From: Streptomyces huiliensis
GTDB taxonomy: Bacteria > Actinomycetota > Actinomycetes > Streptomycetales > Streptomycetaceae
Direction of reading: 5' to 3'
DNA: 37,612 nt
Assembly: GCF_020037025.1 (NCBI RefSeq)
Contig: NZ_JAIQLH010000017.1
Coordinates: 1-37,612 of the forward strand
Below, in pieces: positions 24,534 to 33,704 of the stretch. The notes under the pieces are model-generated. The model saw nothing but the letters and a program-made list of their open reading frames with translations. It was not told where the DNA came from and did not search any database. Position numbers and translations under genes: made by a program. Position 1 is the stretch's first letter. Every line of letters starts with the position of its first letter.

Positions 24534-25724
24534 GTGCTGTCCCCGAAGTCGACCGAGATCGTCCGCGCCACCCTGCCCGCCGTGGGCGGGGCCATCGGCG
24601 AGATCACCCCGCTCTTCTACGACAAGCTGTTCGCCGAGCGTCCCGACCTGCTGCGGGACCTCTTCAACCGCGGCAACCAGGCCAACGGCTCGCAGCGCCA
24701 GGCCCTCGCGGGCGCCATCGCCGCGTTCGCCACGGCGCTGGTGGAGCACCCGGACGTGCGACCGGACGCGATGCTGGCCCGCATCGCGCACAAGCACGCC
24801 GCGCTCGGCGTGACGGCGGAGCAGTACGAGCTGGTCCGGCGGCACCTGTTCGCCGCGATAGCCGAGGTCCTGGGCGAGGCGGTGACCCCCGAGGTCGCCG
24901 CGGCCTGGAACGAGGTCTACTGGCTGATGGCCAACGCGCTGATCGCCCTGGAGGCCCGGCTGTACGAGGGCGCGGGCGTCCCGGCCGGCGAGGTCTTCGT
25001 GCCCTGCCGCATCGTGGCCCGCCACGCCGAGACGGCGGACGTCGCCACCTTCGAGGTCCGGCCGCTCGACGGCCGGAAGCTGCCCGCCGCCCGGCCGGGC
25101 CAGTACGTCTCCGTCCGGGTCGAGCTGCCCGACGGCGCCCGGCAGATCCGCCAGTACAGCCTCTCCGGCCGGCCGGACAACGCCCTCCGGTTCACCGTCA
25201 AGCGCGTCCCGGGCGACCCGGCGGGCGAGGTCTCGAACCACCTCCACGACCACCTGGACACCGGCGCGGAGCTCCAGGTCAGCCTGCCCTTCGGCGACGT
25301 GGTGCTGGAGGAGGGCGACCGTCCGGTCGTGCTCGTCTCCGCGGGCATCGGCTGCACCCCGATGACCGGCATGCTCGACCACCTGGCCGCGACCGGCTCG
25401 GCCCGCCGCGTGGTCGTCGTTCACGCCGACCGCGGCCCGGCGGACCACGCCTTCCGCGAGGAGCTGCGGCAGCTCGTCGCCAAGCTGCCGGACGCGGAGG
25501 CGCACGTCTGGTACGAGCGTCCGGAGGGCGAGTGGCCGGCCGAACGCACCGGCTACGCGGACCTGTCGGCGATCGACGTCCCGGACGACGCCGTCGTGTA
25601 CCTGTGCGGTCCGCTCCCCTTCATGCGGGCGGCGCGCGCACAGCTGCTCACCCAGGGCGTCGCCCCGGCGGACGTCCACTACGAGGTGTTCGGCCCCGAC
25701 CTGTGGCTGGGCGCGGACGCCTGA
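24534..25724 (+). CDS. hmp: Flavohaemoprotein (nitric oxide dioxygenase)
   Basis: 396 aa from GTG at 24534 after GGAGCCGCC. Three domains: globin (about 1-140) with distal-pocket Tyr29 (LFYDKLF) and proximal His88 (IAHKHAALGV); FAD domain with RQYSLSG near 205; NAD domain with SAGIGCTPMTGML and CGPLPFM. It oxidises NO to nitrate using O2 and NADH in the cytoplasm. All expected residues are present, and its length matches E. coli Hmp. Its position after an NsrR-type regulator indicates induction by NO. Confidence 0.93.
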   Translation: MLSPKSTEIVRATLPAVGGAIGEITPLFYDKLFAERPDLLRDLFNRGNQANGSQRQALAGAIAAFATALVEHPDVRPDAMLARIAHKHAALGVTAEQYELVRRHLFAAIAEVLGEAVTPEVAAAWNEVYWLMANALIALEARLYEGAGVPAGEVFVPCRIVARHAETADVATFEVRPLDGRKLPAARPGQYVSVRVELPDGARQIRQYSLSGRPDNALRFTVKRVPGDPAGEVSNHLHDHLDTGAELQVSLPFGDVVLEEGDRPVVLVSAGIGCTPMTGMLDHLAATGSARRVVVVHADRGPADHAFREELRQLVAKLPDAEAHVWYERPEGEWPAERTGYADLSAIDVPDDAVVYLCGPLPFMRAARAQLLTQGVAPADVHYEVFGPDLWLGADA

Positions 25725-25737
25725 TCCCCGTGGACCG

Positions 25738-26610
25738 CTAGGGCTGCGGGTGGTGCCCGGCCGGCCCGGGGAGCAGCGTCCCCGGCTCGGCCGGCGCCAC
25801 CTCCACCGCCTCCGTCTTGACGCTGCGCCGCTGCCGCTTGGCGACCCAGGTGGCCAGCCAGGACAGCAGCATGCACATCCCGATGTACACCGGCGAGATG
25901 ATCATGACGACGGGGATGAACGGCAGCCCGTAGTCCAGGTTCCCCGCGATCAGCTTGCCGGCGTGCAGGAACTCCTCGTAGGTGATGAGAAAGCCGAGGG
26001 AGGTGTCCTTCAGGGCGACGACGAGCTGGCTGATGATCGTCGGCAGCATCGCCCGGACCGCCTGCGGCACCAGGACGTACGTCATGACCTGCGTCTTGTG
26101 CATCCCGAGCGCGTACGCGGCCTCCCGCTGGCCGCGCTCGACGGAGTCGACGCCGGTCCGGAAGACCTCCGCGAGCACCGACCCGTTGTAGAGGGTGAGG
26201 CCGGTGACGAGGGCGGGCAGCGGCTGGACCTTGAGGGCGACGAAGACGAAGAAGATCATCACCAGCACGGGCATGGCCCGGAAGAACTCCACGATCACCG
26301 TGGCCGCCCAGCGCAGCGGCCGGTGGTCGGAGAGCCGCCCGGCCGCCAGCAGCCCGCCGAGGATGAGCGAGAGCACGGCGGCGTAGCCGAAGGCGCGGAG
26401 GGTGTTGCCGAGGCCGCGCAGCAGCATCTCCTGGATGCCGACGTACTCGAACGGCCTCCACTTCCGCGCGGCGAACTGCCCGGTGTCCACGAGGAGGTAC
26501 ACCACCCAGCCGACGAGGGCCGCGATGGCGACACTCGCGAGCAGGCCGTAGAGGCGGTGGCGCCGGCGGGCGTGCGGGCCGGGGATGTCGTACAGGGCGG
26601 TTCCGGTCAC
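25738..26610 (-). CDS. gluD: Glutamate-type ABC transporter permease (GluD-like)
   Basis: 290 aa from GTG at 26610, overlapping the stop of the other permease gene by GTGA. It is a polar amino-acid permease with about five or six membrane spans. After a basic N-terminus and first span comes LRGLGNTLRAFGYAAVLSLILGG, and the EAA loop reads EAAYALGMHKTQVMTYVLVPQA, which contacts the ATPase. It forms the membrane channel together with GluC. The C-terminal 30 residues are hydrophilic. Last gene of the operon. Confidence 0.88.
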   Translation of the reverse strand: MTGTALYDIPGPHARRRHRLYGLLASVAIAALVGWVVYLLVDTGQFAARKWRPFEYVGIQEMLLRGLGNTLRAFGYAAVLSLILGGLLAAGRLSDHRPLRWAATVIVEFFRAMPVLVMIFFVFVALKVQPLPALVTGLTLYNGSVLAEVFRTGVDSVERGQREAAYALGMHKTQVMTYVLVPQAVRAMLPTIISQLVVALKDTSLGFLITYEEFLHAGKLIAGNLDYGLPFIPVVMIISPVYIGMCMLLSWLATWVAKRQRRSVKTEAVEVAPAEPGTLLPGPAGHHPQP

Positions 26611-27251
26611 CGGGCCACTCCCCACCGCTTCTCCAGCACGTTGAAGACCGCGCTGATGGTCAGGGTCACGATCAGGTAGCCGACGGCGATCCAGACGAAG
26701 GTCCAGATGATGCCGTAGCCGAGCTCGTTGAGGGTCTTGTAGGTGCCCAGGAGCTCGGTGACGCTGAAGGAGCCGGCGATGGCCGAGTTCTTGGCGAGGG
26801 CGATGAGGGTGGAGCCGATCGGCGGGATGACCGAGCGGAACGCCTGCGGCAGGATCACCGTGCCGAGCGTCTGCCCGAAGGTCATGCCCAGGCTGCGCGC
26901 GGCCTCGCCCTGCCCGGTGGGCACGGTGTTGATGCCCGAGCGGACGGCCTCGCAGATGAACGCCGAGGTGTAGCAGCCGAGCGCGAGCACCGCGAAGAGC
27001 TGGAAGGGCAGCACCACCCCGAACCTCGGCAGGCCCAGCACCACCGCGAAGAACAGCAGCGTCAACGGCGTGTTCCGCAGGACCGTCACCCACGCGGTGC
27101 CGAAGGCGCGCAGCGAGGCGACGGGCGCGACGCGGAAGGAGGCCATCAGGAAGCCGAGGACGAGGGCCAGCAGCGAGCCGTAGACGGTGAGTTCGACGGT
27201 GCCGAGCAGGCCCTTGCCGTAGAGGGAGAGGTTGTCGGTCAGGACGTTCAC
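26607..27251 (-). CDS. gluC: Glutamate-type ABC transporter permease (GluC-like)
   Basis: 214 aa from GTG at 27251, overlapping the binding-protein stop by GTGA. It is a HisMQ-family permease with five predicted spans and the ATPase-contact loop GEAARSLGMTFGQTLGTVILPQA. It pairs with GluD as a heterodimer. The gene order A-B-C-D and the tight overlaps match the gluABCD systems of Corynebacterium and Streptomyces, so glutamate or a related acidic amino acid is the likely substrate. Confidence 0.9.
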   Translation of the reverse strand: MNVLTDNLSLYGKGLLGTVELTVYGSLLALVLGFLMASFRVAPVASLRAFGTAWVTVLRNTPLTLLFFAVVLGLPRFGVVLPFQLFAVLALGCYTSAFICEAVRSGINTVPTGQGEAARSLGMTFGQTLGTVILPQAFRSVIPPIGSTLIALAKNSAIAGSFSVTELLGTYKTLNELGYGIIWTFVWIAVGYLIVTLTISAVFNVLEKRWGVAR

Positions 27252-28195
27252 GGCGCGGTCCTCCCGGTGCCGTAGCGGTCGACGGCGGGCGGCTTCGGCG
27301 CGGGGACGCCGGAGCGGCCGAGCGTCGCGTCGTACGCCTTCTTCCAGTCGCCGTTCCGCTCGTGCTCCTCGATGGCGTCGTCGAGGGCCAGCCGCAGCGC
27401 GGTGTCGCCGCGCGGGACGCCGATGCCGTACGGCTCCTTGGAGAACGGCTGCCCGGCGATCCTCAGCTCGTCCGGGGCCTTGGCGGCGAAGCCCATGAGG
27501 ATGGTGTCGTCGGTGGTGACGGCGGCGACCTGGAGGCTGAGGAGGTTGTCGACGCAGATGGAGTACGTGTCGTAGGCGACGGCCTGGGCCTTGGGGAACT
27601 CGTTCTGGATCCGCCGGAGCGGGGTGGACCCGGCGACCGAGCAGACCCGCTTGCCGTCGAGGTCCTGCGGGCCCTCGATGTCCTTCTCGTCCTTGCGCAC
27701 CAGCAGCCCCTGCCCGGCGACGTAGTAGGGACCGGCGAAGCCGACCTGGCGTTTGCGCAGGTCGTTGATGGTGTAGGTGCCGACGTAGTAGTCGATCTGG
27801 CCGTTCTGCAGGGCCGTCTCGCGGTTGGCGGAGGCGATGGTGCGGAACGCGAGGGTCTTGGGGTCGAAGCCGAGGGAGGCGGACATCATCCGGGCGATCT
27901 CGATGTCGAAGCCGGAGTAGACGCCGGTGGCGGGGTCCTTCTCGCCCAGGTAGGGCTGGTCCTCCTTGACGCCGACGGTGAGGTGGCCGCGCCCCTTGGC
28001 CGCGCGCCAGCCGGCCGAGGCGGGCAGCGCGAAGCCGGTGGCGACGCGGTACGCGGGGAGGTCGCCGGGCGCGGGGCCCGTGACGGGCGGGCTGCCCTCC
28101 TTGCCGCAGGCGGCGGCGGACAGGGCGAGGGCGGCGAGACCGGCGAGGGCGCTCAGGACCCGGCCGGCGGTGCGGTGTGCCATGTGCTGCGTCAC
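27248..28195 (-). CDS. gluB: Amino-acid ABC transporter substrate-binding lipoprotein (GluB-like)
   Basis: 315 aa from GTG at 28195; ATG at 28183 is an alternative. The signal peptide ends ALSAAAC-G, so Cys30 should be lipidated and anchor the protein on the outer face of the membrane. The rest is a family 3 periplasmic-binding fold: LTVGVKEDQPYLG, SGFDIEIARMMSASLG (about 94-109), and RETALQNGQIDYYVGTYTINDLRKRQVGFAGPYY, which contains ligand-contact residues. It lies four bases after the ATPase gene. Confidence 0.9.
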   Translation of the reverse strand: MTQHMAHRTAGRVLSALAGLAALALSAAACGKEGSPPVTGPAPGDLPAYRVATGFALPASAGWRAAKGRGHLTVGVKEDQPYLGEKDPATGVYSGFDIEIARMMSASLGFDPKTLAFRTIASANRETALQNGQIDYYVGTYTINDLRKRQVGFAGPYYVAGQGLLVRKDEKDIEGPQDLDGKRVCSVAGSTPLRRIQNEFPKAQAVAYDTYSICVDNLLSLQVAAVTTDDTILMGFAAKAPDELRIAGQPFSKEPYGIGVPRGDTALRLALDDAIEEHERNGDWKKAYDATLGRSGVPAPKPPAVDRYGTGRTAP

Positions 28196-28199
28196 CCGC

Positions 28200-28943
<744 letters not shown>

Positions 28944-28966
28944 GCTCTGCCCAACTCACTCTCGCC

Positions 28967-29105
28967 CTGTCCGGAGGCTCGTCCTGCCCGGCGGCCCACC
29001 GTGTCCGGGGGGCCACCGTGTCCGGGGGCCGCCTCGTCCGGAAGCCGCCCTGTCCCGAGGCTCGCTCTCTCCGGCGGCTCGCCCTTTCCGGAGGCCCGCA
29101 CCGGC
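28967..29105. repeat. Degenerate 16-18-base repeats in the gluABCD leader
   Basis: About eight units built around GTCCGGAGGC and GTCCGGGGGC (for example at 28970, 29005, 29022 and 29038), 16-18 bases long and increasingly diverged toward 29105. They fall between the predicted gluA promoter and its start codon, so they would be transcribed. Confidence 0.65.
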
Positions 29106-29115
29106 CGGTCGGAGC

Positions 29116-29144
29116 AACCTATCCAGGGGCGTTCCGGGACGTCA
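29116..29144 (-). promoter_or_regulatory. Predicted promoter of gluABCD
   Basis: On the minus strand, TGACGT (29139-29144) and TAGGTT (29116-29121) are 17 bases apart. This predicts a leader of about 165 bases before gluA. The rest of the 369-base divergent gap holds the repeats and the GntR operator, with no gene. Confidence 0.45.
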
Positions 29145-29238
29145 CTGGCGACACGCGTGCAGAGCGGCACCAGCCCGACATTTCCTCTCCCCGTCCGCCG
29201 CTCTCCCCCGCCGCCCACCGGGGGTCACCTGCGCTTTC

Positions 29239-29269
29239 CTAGGTACACAGACCCAGCCTGGGTACCTAG
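29239..29269 (+). promoter_or_regulatory. Palindromic operator upstream of the GntR gene
   Basis: CTAGGTACACAG (29239-29250) and CTGGGTACCTAG (29258-29269) form an inverted repeat with 11 of 12 pairs around a 7-base spacer. A second perfect dyad, ACCCAG-C-CTGGGT (29251-29263), is nested in it. The GGTAC cores resemble GntR/HutC half-sites. It is 44 bases before the regulator start and about 95 bases behind the glu promoter. Confidence 0.65.
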
Positions 29270-29312
29270 CCTGTGGGTCCGGATGGGGGAACCTGGGGGA
29301 AGGGAGCCCGGA

Positions 29313-30131
29313 GTGGCCGACAGCAGGCCCGTATATCTGCGCATCGCGGACGACCTGCGGCGGCGCATCGACGACGGCTCACTGACCGTCGGCGCCCGGA
29401 TCCCCTCCCGCTCCGAGCTCAAACGCGTCTACGCGGCCAGCGACCAGACCGTCGACCGCGCGGTCCGGGTGCTCAAGGCCGCGGGGTACGCGGAGGGGCA
29501 GTTCGGGCGCGGGGTGTTCGTCGCCGACCGGGCGCCGCTGGGGACCCTGCTGCGGACCACCGGCGCCGTCGACACCCCGTTCGCGGCGGAGATCCACACC
29601 GGCCGCGGCCCGGGCCCGCGGTGCGGGCGCCCGCCCGGGGAGACCGCGCTGACCTGGGAGGCGTCCTCCGGCGAGGCGCCCGCGCTGACCTGGGAGGCGT
29701 CCTCGGGCGAGGCGCCCGCGCCGGCGCGGATCGCGGAGCGCCTGGGCATCGCCGCCGGCGAGCCGGTGCTGTGCACGGAGTACGAGTACCTGGCCGACCG
29801 GCGGCCGGTGCAGCTCGCCACCAGCTGGGAGCCGGTGGCCGTCACCGCCGGCACCGACGTCGTCCACCCCGAGCGCGGGCCGTACGCCCGGCGGGGGGTG
29901 CGCGGCCGGCTGGCGGCGATCGGCGTCCGCGTCGTCCGCGCCCACGAGCTCGTCGGCTCCCGGCCGGCCACCACGCCGGAGGCGGAGGCGCTGGGCTGCA
30001 CGGCGGGGCAGTGCGTGACGGTCGTCGAGCGCACCCACTTCGACGGGGACGGCCGGGCGGTGGAGACCTCGGACATCGTGGTGCGGGCGGACCGGTGGCG
30101 GCTGGAGTACGTGATCCCGTTCACCAGTTGA
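29313..30131 (+). CDS. GntR-family regulator with UTRA effector domain
   Basis: 272 aa from GTG at 29313 (AGGGAG upstream); ATG at 29284 is an alternative. The winged helix (about 1-70) reads PVYLRIADDLRRRIDDGSLTVGARIPSRSELKRVYAAS, with the recognition helix TVDRAVRVLKAAGY. The C-terminal UTRA domain (about 140-270) binds a small ligand. A linker (about 108-140) contains the 12-residue segment ALTWEASSGEAP twice in tandem. It is likely self-regulated through the adjacent palindrome and may also control the divergent glutamate importer. Confidence 0.85.
   Translation: MADSRPVYLRIADDLRRRIDDGSLTVGARIPSRSELKRVYAASDQTVDRAVRVLKAAGYAEGQFGRGVFVADRAPLGTLLRTTGAVDTPFAAEIHTGRGPGPRCGRPPGETALTWEASSGEAPALTWEASSGEAPAPARIAERLGIAAGEPVLCTEYEYLADRRPVQLATSWEPVAVTAGTDVVHPERGPYARRGVRGRLAAIGVRVVRAHELVGSRPATTPEAEALGCTAGQCVTVVERTHFDGDGRAVETSDIVVRADRWRLEYVIPFTS
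29646..29717. repeat. 36-base tandem duplication within the GntR gene
   Basis: Two adjacent 36-base copies (29646-29681, 29682-29717) differ at one position (TCCTCCGGC versus TCCTCGGGC). They keep the frame and double a 12-aa linker segment between the DNA-binding and ligand domains. The near identity shows a recent event. Confidence 0.9.
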
Positions 30132-30248
30132 GGGGGTGGGGCGGGCCAGCTCGGGGCGTAGGCCGGGCCGGTGGGGGCGCGGGGCGGCCCGGTGGGAGGC
30201 AAGCCGGTCCGTCCAGGGCGTGGGCCGGTGACGTGGCAGCGCCGGCCG

Positions 30249-30689
30249 TCAGTTCTCGGACAGCTCGGCGCACACCTGCGAGAGCTCCGGGGCGCCGTCC
30301 TCCGCCCAGGCGTGCCCGGTCTCGACCACGTCCACCTCCCGGCCGCCGGCGAGCCGGACGACCGGCTGGCCGTCGGAGCGGATGTGCCAGGCGGCGCCGC
30401 CGACCGTGCGGACCAGCACCGTCCCCAGGTACAGCCCGGCGTCGTTGCCCAGCCAGGACTGGAGCTCCTCGTCGCCGCGCCAGCGGGGCTGCAACTGGTC
30501 GAGCGCCTCCAGGGAGGACGGCCCGTCGTCGAGCGCCACGCCCGCCGACTCCGCCTGCGCGCGCAGCAGTTCGCACTCCGACAGCAGCGCGGCCAGGCCC
30601 TCGGGGTCCCAGTCGGCCGTGCCGTGCGCGGCGCCCCCGGGTGCCGCGTCGTGCCGCCTGCGCCAGCCGTCCAAAAAGGGAATGTTCAT
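30249..30689 (-). CDS. DUF6278-like hypothetical protein
   Basis: 146 aa from ATG at 30689 (MNIPFLDGWRRR). The sequence pattern (LSECELLRAQAESAGVALDDGPSSLEALDQL, then WLGNDAGLYLGTVLVRTVGGAAWHI and a GREVDVV strand) resembles a small Streptomyces family of unknown function, which I recall as DUF6278; the family name is from memory. It is cytoplasmic by appearance, with no signal or membrane segments. It has no clear Shine-Dalgarno. It is convergent with the GntR gene and divergent from the large SGNH hydrolase. Confidence 0.7.
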   Translation of the reverse strand: MNIPFLDGWRRRHDAAPGGAAHGTADWDPEGLAALLSECELLRAQAESAGVALDDGPSSLEALDQLQPRWRGDEELQSWLGNDAGLYLGTVLVRTVGGAAWHIRSDGQPVVRLAGGREVDVVETGHAWAEDGAPELSQVCAELSEN

Positions 30690-30763
30690 ACCGGCAAGGA
30701 TCGCACTCGTGCAGATGGCCCCACCACCCGCGCGCGACGGGACGACGTGGCCTGGCGGCCTCC

Positions 30764-30792
30764 TTGACGTGGTTCGGTGGTCTCCCTAACTT
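30764..30792 (+). promoter_or_regulatory. Promoter of the large SGNH hydrolase gene
   Basis: TTGACG (30764-30769) and TAACTT (30787-30792), 17 bases apart, about 47 bases before the ATG at 30839. This is close to the sigma-70-type consensus. Confidence 0.6.
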
Positions 30793-30838
30793 CATCCCGC
30801 CACATTCGGCGTGGGGAATCACGGGAGGCATGAGAAGC

Positions 30839-32740
30839 ATGCTCCGGACAGCGCACGGCACGGCGTTCACGAGACGGCGGCACAGACGGCGGGGGGCGGC
30901 GGGAGCCGTGGTGGTGGGGGCGGTCTGCGCCGTCGCCTTCGCGAACGCCCCGGCCCTCGCCCGCCCCGGCGTACCGGCCGGACAGGCCGGACAGGCCGTA
31001 TCGGCAGTACCGGCCGCGTCGGCCGAACCGGCGAAGGAGCCGCTCCCCCTGGAGCGGCTCTTCGACAACAAGGCGGTGAGCGACGACGCACGGCCCCGCG
31101 AGGCGGACTTCGACGGGGCGGGCGGCTCCTTCTCCGCCCAGGACCTCGCCGCGGCGGGCTGGACCCCCGGCAAGGAACTGCCGGTCGACGGCTCCCTGCT
31201 GCGCTGGCCCCGCTCGGCGCCCGGGAAGCCGGACAACGTCCGCGCGGCCGGGCAGACGGTCCGGCTGCGGGGCAGGGGCGACGCGCTCACCTTCCTCGTC
31301 GCCGGGAGCGCGGCGGCCGGGCCCGGCGGCGACGTCAGCGGCACCGGCACGGTCCGCTACCGCGACGGGTCCCGCACCACGTACCGGCTGACCGCCCCGG
31401 ACTGGCGGCGCGGCCCGCTGACCACCAAGGCCGTCGGCCTCCCCCACCTCAACACCCCCGGCGGGCGCCGCACGGAGACCACCCGGCTGCACGCGGTGAC
31501 CGTGCCGGTCGAGCGGGGGCGCGAGGTGGAGTCGGTCGTGCTGCCGCAGGCGCCCCGCGCGTCCGTCGGACTGCACGTCTTCTCCATGGCGCTGCGCGCT
31601 CCCTCGAACGAGTGGACCGGCAGCTGGGCGGCTCCCACGTCCGGGTACGCGGCCGTCGGGCCGTGGAAGGACCGGACGCTGCGGCTGGTGGTGCACACGA
31701 GCGCGGGCGGTCCGCGGACCCGGATCCGGCTGGAGAACACGTTCGCCGCCGAGCCGGTGCGGATCGGCCATGTGACGGTCGCCGTGCGGGGCAAGGGCGC
31801 CGAGGCCAAGGCGGCCCCGCGGACGCTCACGTTCGGGGGAAAGCAGGCGGCCGTCCTGCCGGCCGGGACGCAGCGGTTCAGCGATCCGCTGGGCTTCACG
31901 GTGCCGCCGGACACCAGCCTGCTGGTGAGCGTCCACCTGCCGGGCACGGTACGGGCGTTGCCGGTGCACAACTACACCAACCAGCGCTCGTACCTGACCG
32001 CCGACGGCGGTGGCGACCGCACGGCCGACCGCGGCGCGGGCGCGTACACCGGGACGCTCGCCACCTGGCCGCTGCTGACCGGCGTCGACGTCGGGGGCGG
32101 CCCGGGCTCGGTGGTCGCGCTCGGTGACTCGATCACCGACGGCGAGCGGTCCACCCCCGAGACCGACGGGCGCTGGCCCGACCTGCTGGCCCGGCGGCTG
32201 CGCGGGCAGCAGGCGGTGCCGGCGTACGGCGTGCTCAACAGCGGGATCTCCGGCAACCGCGTGGTCGACGACCGCTACCAGGGCAGCGGCCCGAGCACCA
32301 CGCTCAGCGGCGTCAGCGCCGGCCACCGGCTGGAACGCGACGTGCTGGCGCAGACCCAGGCCCGGACGGTGATCGTCTTCGAGGGCGTCAACGACATCCG
32401 GTCCGGCACCACCGCCACCCAGGTGATCGCCGCCCTGCGGTCGATCGCGGACCGCGCCCACGAACGCGGCCTCCGCGTCATCGCGGCGACCATCGCCCCC
32501 TGCGGCGGCTTCCACGACTGCACGGCGACGGCCGAGGCCCAGCGGACCGCCATCAACCGGCACATCCGCGCGAACGGCGGCCTGTACGACGCGGTCTTCG
32601 ACTTCGACGCGGCGATCCGGGACCCCCAACATCCGGACCGCATGCTGCCGCACTTCGACGGCGGGGACCACCTGCACCCGAACGACGCGGGGATGAGGGC
32701 GTTCGCGGAGGCGGTGGACCTGCGGAGGTTGGCGGGCTGA
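30839..32740 (+). CDS. Large secreted SGNH/GDSL hydrolase
   Basis: 633 aa from ATG at 30839, ten bases after GGGAGG; an ATG at 30830 is too close to the same site. The N-terminus is Arg-rich followed by a hydrophobic segment (about 15-40), which looks like a Tat- or Sec-type signal. Residues about 50-400 form a beta-rich region with EWTGSWAAPTSGYAAVGPW. The catalytic domain (about 420-633) has nucleophile Ser431 in ALGDSITDG, Gly/Asn oxyanion blocks (ISGNRVV, EGVNDIRSG), and the Asp610/His613 pair in GDHLHPND. Family members include secreted esterases and rhamnogalacturonan or xylan acetyl-esterases. The substrate is unknown. Confidence 0.87.
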   Translation: MLRTAHGTAFTRRRHRRRGAAGAVVVGAVCAVAFANAPALARPGVPAGQAGQAVSAVPAASAEPAKEPLPLERLFDNKAVSDDARPREADFDGAGGSFSAQDLAAAGWTPGKELPVDGSLLRWPRSAPGKPDNVRAAGQTVRLRGRGDALTFLVAGSAAAGPGGDVSGTGTVRYRDGSRTTYRLTAPDWRRGPLTTKAVGLPHLNTPGGRRTETTRLHAVTVPVERGREVESVVLPQAPRASVGLHVFSMALRAPSNEWTGSWAAPTSGYAAVGPWKDRTLRLVVHTSAGGPRTRIRLENTFAAEPVRIGHVTVAVRGKGAEAKAAPRTLTFGGKQAAVLPAGTQRFSDPLGFTVPPDTSLLVSVHLPGTVRALPVHNYTNQRSYLTADGGGDRTADRGAGAYTGTLATWPLLTGVDVGGGPGSVVALGDSITDGERSTPETDGRWPDLLARRLRGQQAVPAYGVLNSGISGNRVVDDRYQGSGPSTTLSGVSAGHRLERDVLAQTQARTVIVFEGVNDIRSGTTATQVIAALRSIADRAHERGLRVIAATIAPCGGFHDCTATAEAQRTAINRHIRANGGLYDAVFDFDAAIRDPQHPDRMLPHFDGGDHLHPNDAGMRAFAEAVDLRRLAG

Positions 32741-32769
32741 GGCACCAGCCCTTGGAATCCGTACTTCCT

Positions 32770-32940
32770 GGAGGGGCGGTGGCCACCCGGGGGGCGGTGG
32801 CCACCCTGGGGGGCAGTGGCAACCCTGGGGGACAGTGGCAACCCTGGAGGGCAGTGGCAACCCTGGAGGGGCGGTGGCCACCCTGGGGGGCAGTGGCAAC
32901 CCTGGAGGGGCGGTGGCCACCCTGGACGGGCGGTGGCAAC
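32770..32940. repeat. Nine 19-20-base tandem repeats with GTGGCCAC/GTGGCAAC cores
   Basis: Units of the form GGGGCGGTGGCCACCCTGGA and GGGGCAGTGGCAACCCTGG alternate about nine times in the convergent gap between the SGNH hydrolase stop (32740) and the TetR stop (33015). Units with the C variant contain the perfect 10-base palindrome GGTGGCCACC; the others have lost the symmetry. No gene is supported in 32741-33014. Confidence 0.85.
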
Positions 32941-33014
32941 CGCCTGAAGCCCGCTCAGGGAGACCGACTTGCCGAACAGTCGGCCCCGTTCCACCAGCGC
33001 TCAGGTGCTGTCGC

Positions 33015-33644
33015 TCAGACGCCCGGGGGAGCGTATGTCGCGAGGTAGGCGGTGATGGCACGTCGCGCTTCGCCGATCGTGGTCTCGTCCCCGGCCGGGG
33101 TGCCGCGGAACGCGATGTCGAGGAGCCGGTTGCCCACCTCGAAGGCGAGTCGCAGGACGTGACGGGGGGTGTCGACGGAGATCAGGCCACGCTCGACGAG
33201 AAAGTGGTGGAGCCGCTCGGCCTGCGCCCCGTCGAAGGCCGGGACCGGGTCGCCGGCGGTCGTGCTCCGCCGTGCGAACCACAACTCGGTGCAGCTCGGA
33301 TGCGCGCGGAAGTAGTCGCGTACGGCGTCAAGGACGGCGTCGACGGCATCGCGCAGCGTGCGCGGTCCGGGGGCCTCCAGCGCGGCGCCGATGCGCGCGT
33401 CAAGCTCGCGCACATGGCGCTCCAGCAGTTCGGCCTCGACCCCGTACCGGTCGGAGAAGTAGTGGTAGATCGAGGCGACCGGGATGCCCGCCCGCTCACT
33501 GATCGCCTTGAGCGTCGTGGCCTCGTAGCCCTGCTCGCCGAGCAGCGCCTCGGCGGCGTCGAGAATGGCGCGCCTGCGCGCCACCCCGCGGCGCTGCACC
33601 GCCGGGCGAGACGGTGCCTGGCTGGTCGGCTTTCCCTCGAACAC
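33015..33644 (-). CDS. TetR-family transcriptional regulator
   Basis: 209 aa from GTG at 33644; a TTG at 33662 is an alternative start and neither has a strong ribosome site. The helix-turn-helix is at about 24-68: RRAILDAAEALLGEQGYEATTLKAISERAGIPVASIYHYFSDR, the standard TetR pattern. The ligand-binding domain (about 75-205) is helical and not informative. It is divergent from a flavin amine oxidase, with a large palindrome between. It probably represses both genes, and its ligand may be the amine substrate or a product. Confidence 0.88.
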   Translation of the reverse strand: MFEGKPTSQAPSRPAVQRRGVARRRAILDAAEALLGEQGYEATTLKAISERAGIPVASIYHYFSDRYGVEAELLERHVRELDARIGAALEAPGPRTLRDAVDAVLDAVRDYFRAHPSCTELWFARRSTTAGDPVPAFDGAQAERLHHFLVERGLISVDTPRHVLRLAFEVGNRLLDIAFRGTPAGDETTIGEARRAITAYLATYAPPGV

Positions 33645-33704
33645 GATGCCAGAGCGTATCAATCGCGCCCCGCCCCCCTTGCCGACGATCGGTTACGGCC
33701 GTTG

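Noticed and set aside
29273..30838. A 1155-codon open frame leading into the SGNH hydrolase
   Set aside because: The part before 30830 overlaps the GntR gene and an opposite gene, is Arg/Pro/Ala-rich shadow sequence, and the real start has a ribosome site, promoter and signal peptide.
30686..33061. A 791-codon open frame on the minus strand
   Set aside because: It is the complement of the SGNH hydrolase gene; high-GC DNA yields long antisense frames and no protein domain is recognisable.
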